Assembly: GCA_010279815.1 (NCBI GenBank)
Contig: QEOQ01000206.1
Span: 962,020-1,026,019, forward strand
DNA from: Brachionus plicatilis
Lineage: Eukaryota > Rotifera > Eurotatoria > Ploima > Brachionidae
Direction of reading: 5' to 3'
DNA length: 64,000 bases
How positions within the stretch are numbered: position 1 is the stretch's first letter; each line of letters starts with the position of its first letter. The position numbers and the translations under genes were made by a program. The notes under the pieces are model-generated. The model did not search any database. It saw nothing but the letters and a program-made list of their open reading frames with translations, and was not told where the DNA came from. Positions 62,485 to 64,000 of this stretch are shown here, one piece after another.

Positions 62485-64000
62485 AGAATAAACTTTGAAA
62501 AGATACGTCAAGGCAAGCCGAAGGCCGGACAAGGCGGCGCGTCGAGGAGTGGCACCGGGTACGGATCGAGCGGTAGCAACGCTCCCCAAGGCGACAGCCG
62601 GTACGGACGTGGTCAGGGTCAGCGCGACCGCGTCATCCGCCAGATCGACGGCGATGTCCAGCATCCGAGCGCACACTCAGCAGGGAATGCGAGTCAGGAC
62701 GGGCGTGTGAGTGCGCAAGCCCCGCAGTCACAGTCGGAGTACGAGGAGTTTGCCGAATTCCTCAGGTACAAGAATGCCAGCAAGTACACGCTGATGAGCC
62801 TGGACGAAGACGCGATCGGCGAGGCGGACCGAGTAGAGGTCGGTCTTCGCGGTGGCAAAACCGAGTTTATCATCGACACGGGCAGCGCGATCAACACGAT
62901 TAGCCAGTACGCCTACGAGAGGCTGGAACGAGCGACGCCCTTGACGCCGTTCACGACGCAGTACTTTGGGTACAAGTCGAGACTGCCGATCCCATTCCTG
63001 GGTAAGTTCGAAGCGGACGTGTCGTTCCGTGGGACGTGGGCAAGAGCCACATTCGTCGTTGTTGAGGGCGAGGCTGAGAACCTGCTCAGCAAGCGCACTT
63101 GTGTCGATCTGGGAGTGGTTAGCATCGCCAAGCCGATCGCCTCTCTCAGCTGTTGACGGTCCCTGGAGGCCGAATCCTCCACCATCGAGCAGCACACCGT
63201 AGAATGGCTCGTAGCCAGATTCCCTGAACTTTTTAGTGGAAAGCTGGGCTGCGCGAAGGACATCAGCGTCAAGCTGGATGTCGACCAAAACGTCCGCCCC
63301 GTGAGACAGCCGCAACGCCCGGTTGCGTTCCATCTGCGCGAGGCAGTAGGAAGAGAGCTGGACAAGCAGGTCGAGCAGGGCATTCTCGAGCCTGTCGACA
63401 GCAGTAGCGGACCGACCCCATGGGTCTCAAACCTAGTTGTGGTGCCCAAGGACAAGACGGCGCACGCCAACTGGAGGAACAAGCGTACGGAGTACACGTT
63501 GGAGATTCGGCTCACGTGTGATTCCAAGGCGCTCAATAAAGCGATCCGACGGACCCGATTTCCGGGTAAAACGATTGAGGATCTCATCACGCAAGTCAAC
63601 GGCGCCACGGTCTTCTCGAAGATAGACCTCATCAAGGCGTTTCATCAGTTCGCGTTGGACCAGGAGAGTCGGAACTACACGACCATCACAACGCATCGAG
63701 GGCTGTATCGTTACAAGCGCCTGCACATGGGCATTTCGTGCGCGTCCGAGGTGTTCACGGAGGGCCTTCGCAACATCCTGATCGGATGCGAAGGTCAGTT
63801 GAACATGACCGACGATATTCTGGTCTACGGGAAGGACCAGGCCGAGCACGACCAGAACCTCATGCGAGTGCTCAAGCGGCTTCAGGAGGCTGGACTCACG
63901 GCCAATCCTGGTAAGTGCAAGTTTTTCAAGTCGGAGCTCACGTTCTTTGGCCTTCGCTTCTCGAGCAAAGGCATAGCTCCGACAGAGGACCGATGCCGCG
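62485..64000 (+). mobile_element. Ty3/gypsy retrotransposon pol fragment (protease and reverse transcriptase), runs off the edge
   Basis: G+C-rich coding sequence beginning abruptly at about 62,490-62,510 in A+T-rich DNA. One frame is open from 62485 except for a single TGA at 63154-63156. The order is a Gly/Arg/Gln-rich gag-like end (62521-62640); an aspartic protease with IIDTGSAINTIS near 62875; a linker with GKLGCAKDI and VRPVRQPQRPVAF; then reverse transcriptase with EPVDSSSGPTPWVSNLVVVP, FSKIDLIKAFHQF, LHMGISCASEVF and the catalytic MTDDILVYG near 63805-63830. The window ends inside the thumb region (FFGLRFSSKGIAP), so RNase H, integrase and the 3' LTR would lie beyond. No LTR or primer-binding site is visible on the left, so the copy is 5'-truncated or the boundary is artificial. 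Confidence 0.93.

Noticed and set aside
62446..63849. Minus-strand frames of up to 240 codons and short plus-strand frames in the gypsy fragment
   Set aside because: High G+C content makes stop codons rare; the protease/RT frame accounts for the region.

Overview
This window is a piece of an invertebrate animal nuclear genome that is strongly A+T-rich outside a few mobile elements. The evidence is intron-containing genes with GT-AG introns mostly 45-60 bases long, animal-specific families (RME-8/DNAJC13, ZW10, a NALCN auxiliary-factor homologue, PDE9A, AIG1), a eukaryotic tRNA with a Pol III T-run terminator, and LINE and Ty3/gypsy retroelements. A monogonont-rotifer-like genome (Brachionus type) would fit the base composition and compact introns, but that is an inference. 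Nothing looks bacterial or viral.

Layout, left to right: EIF3C (-); a poorly coding 4 kb with relic elements and a few candidate exons; DNAJC13/RME-8 (-), whose last intron holds two adjacent foldback repeats and a tiny intronless zinc-finger gene on the opposite strand; a possible decayed short gene (-); a lipid phosphate phosphatase (-) sharing a 533 bp divergent promoter region with ZW10 (+); an unidentified terminal exon (-); HERPUD (-); a dead LINE; an AIG1/ADTRP-type hydrolase (+); a 746 bp near-perfect palindrome; tRNA-Glu(CTC) (-); cathepsin L (+); a palindromic element with a 10 bp target duplication; a small acidic-tailed protein (-); importin-11 (-), with a 5'-truncated LINE inside its 2.6 kb intron; about 8 kb without recognisable genes; the NALF homologue (+) with a second palindrome in its intron; PDE9A (+, 16 exons); and a GC-rich Ty3/gypsy pol fragment that runs off the right edge.

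I rebuilt the exon-intron structures by hand from splice sites, frame continuity and the known family proteins. For EIF3C, DNAJC13, PLPP, ZW10, HERPUD, AIG1, CTSL, IPO11, NALF and PDE9A the joined exons keep one open frame from ATG to stop. These genes are ordinary cell machinery (translation initiation, endosomal sorting, membrane tethering and kinetochore, ER-associated degradation, nuclear import, cGMP hydrolysis, lipid signalling, lysosomal proteolysis) and show no sign of being a functional cluster. The unusual content is the set of foldback and palindromic elements, at least two of which share termini and TA flanks, and the sharp base-composition boundary at the Ty3/gypsy fragment.
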